Assembly: GCF_032362555.1 (NCBI RefSeq)
Contig: NC_083530.1
Span: 4,928,001-4,992,000, forward strand
DNA from: Amyelois transitella
Taxonomy: Eukaryota > Arthropoda > Insecta > Lepidoptera > Pyralidae
Reading direction: 5' to 3'
Length of the DNA: 64,000 bases
Shown here: piece by piece, positions 62,331 to 64,000 of the stretch
Layout of the letters: every line of letters starts with the position of its first letter
Numbering within the stretch: position 1 is the stretch's first letter
Position numbers and translations under genes: made by a program
The notes under the pieces: model-generated
What the model was told of the DNA's origin: nothing
The model's database searches: none
The model's input: the letters and a program-made list of their open reading frames with translations, nothing else

Positions 62331-63245
62331 TTGATATTATGGTTAGAAACTGTGCCTGGAGGTGGCTTGTGTGGTGACGGTCTGCTTTAGAACAATATTT
62401 GCCACATGGGGAATAACGGAAAGCCTAAAGATACTCTTGCAAAAAAATCTATAATTGCTTTGCTAAACTTCGATACCGTTTCGCAGCCATCTCGCCATCT
62501 CATCCTGCTAAAATTTCATAGATTTTTTCACAACATGTAAAAATTTATATACTTACATGTTTACCCCAAGTTTTGAAGCAACAAAAAGCATTTTCTAAAT
62601 ACTGAAAGGTTAGTTTTTGGCGGAAATGATTCAGAGTATCGCCAAAAGTACACTGCGAATTCGTTTATCGATAAGCGTATCTAGAGATATCGTGTGTGTG
62701 CTACGCCCTAATAGATTGTTTATTTTGGACGCTAGTCTGATGTTGGCCTGTATATTACTAAGCTAAAGAAAAACATAAGTCATAACTCTAAGATCGTAAA
62801 TAGTGACACTAAGAGTATGTTCATGATTATTATAATCTTCATCAAAGACGTTTATGATTTGATTTATATGTTCTTCATAGTGTCATGTGTTTATGTTTTT
62901 TTCATGAGTCTTGTATTACTTTAGTTTTGATGAATGAAAAGCTGTTTATATTTTTGACATGATAACTTTCATTTGAACAACTCTGGTATTCTTGATCTTT
63001 ATAACTGTAGCGTTTGTTCCGATTGTATTTTTGGATTTTAAGCTGTTGATTTCTCAACTTAGGGTCCACTGTTCTTAACACTAATGTTTTATGTAAGTGA
63101 TTTTTCATTCACAGATATAAATGGAATGGTCCTATTATAATTGATCAGAATTAACCTAACGGAGATTAAACTGCGGTCGTAGCTATCAAGAAATATGTTT
63201 TGTTTGATACATTCGAAATTGGCCGTTTTACCGGAATGGCTATAG

Positions 63246-63430
63246 CTAGAATAGAATAGAATAGAATAGATTTATTTTCAAAATTGGATACAAGGTATCA
63301 CTTATTGACGTCACATAACTTAAATCTAATTATAACTACTACCGCTTCCAAAGCGCATGTGTAGAAGAAGCGGCGGAACAAACTACACTGCAGCATTTTC
63401 ATAGGACGTCAATTTACAAATATAGATCTC
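63246..63430 (+). repeat. Family F repeat
   Basis: Begins with AGAAT pentamer repeats, then TTTATTTTCAAAATTGGATA, TTGACGTCACATAACTTAAA, CCGCTTCCAAAGCGCATGTG and ACTACACTGCAGCATTTTC. Matches 60247-60330 and, more distantly, 11930-12070. Confidence 0.75.
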
Positions 63431-64000
63431 TTAAATCTAAATCGTGGACGAATGCACATTGTCTACATTAAAAAACATGTATGAATGTAGAACTGATTAT
63501 GTCAATACGAATATGCGCTACGCTATGATCGGATGATCAATTTGTATCCTTTGACGGCGCAGTAAATTGCGCGTATTGAAATTATATCGAGTCTAAATTG
63601 GTCTATATTTTGGGCGTATTGTATTCATGATTTAATCGCAAATTTTTATGTAAAAAGAGGATTTTTTACTCACATCGAAAAGTTCGGCTTGATTGGTGGA
63701 ACCATTTTTTTATTCATTATTGCATTAACTTACTCTACCATGACAGTTGAAACTTAATTCATCAGGTTTTGTTTTATAAAGACGCGACTACACTTACTGC
63801 ATGTGCCAGTCATGTCGCCTTCGTCTGGCCTACTTAGAAAGGAAATACCGATAAATTCCAGCTTGTCTCAACTAGAGTTAATATAGGAGCCAATAGACTT
63901 AAAGCGGAGGATGACATGATCGAAAACCGTGTTCCAGACTCTGAAACAAAAGCGTTGAGTGCAAGTGTGAACAGGAAAATATGAAAACACACTGTAAGAA

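Larger units (their letters stand above)
52966..64000. other. Long first intron of the unidentified gene
   Basis: Eleven kilobases without a recognisable exon, mostly AT-rich, with a few repeats entered separately. A somewhat GC-richer, less repetitive patch lies at about 57290-57560. An element-like end (GGCGAACGAAGTCGCGGACA) lies at 59580-59610 on the minus strand. Conserved non-coding elements could be present but cannot be told from one genome. Confidence 0.45.

Overview
This window is nuclear DNA from an insect, most likely a moth or butterfly. The evidence is AT-rich sequence, short exons with GT-AG introns, animal nuclear gene families, and hundreds of bases of dispersed repeats of types I associate with Lepidoptera: short elements with ATGT-microsatellite tails, elements opening with CTAGCTGTGCCCGCGAC, tRNA-derived SINEs and a BEL/Pao LTR retrotransposon. 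No bacterial or organellar features were seen. All gene calls come from reading translated exons and splice sites by eye; no database search was possible.

Layout, left to right. Bases 1-1092 are one copy of an unclassified repeat that recurs at 38448-39522. A BEL/Pao element (3426-9073, minus strand) has two identical 359-bp LTRs and one 1538-codon Gag-Pol frame from which the reverse-transcriptase core is missing. Bases 9074-13466 hold only repeats and decayed LINE pieces. A TMX1-type thioredoxin-related transmembrane protein gene follows in seven coding exons (13467-19886, plus), then a nanos-family gene in four coding exons (24702-26435, plus), then ARMT1, a DUF89 damage-control phosphatase/acidic-residue methyltransferase gene in fourteen exons (28653-44681, plus). 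Mitochondrial ferredoxin FDX2 has five exons (46344-47520, plus) and is convergent with a seven-finger C2H2 zinc-finger gene in four exons (48570-51726, minus). A first coding exon of an unidentified gene (52903-52965, plus) is divergent from the zinc-finger gene, and its intron runs past the right edge of the window.

The genes are unrelated in function (ER redox folding, germline RNA regulation, metabolite or protein repair, Fe-S cluster biogenesis, probable transcriptional regulation), so this is an ordinary gene neighbourhood, not an operon-like system. The accessory interest is in the mobile DNA. ARMT1 has introns packed with repeats, several of which end only 11-31 bases before a splice acceptor. 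Its intron 7 carries a perfect inverted repeat with arms of at least 172 bp. The BEL element looks very young by LTR identity yet lacks its own polymerase core, so it may have been copied in trans.
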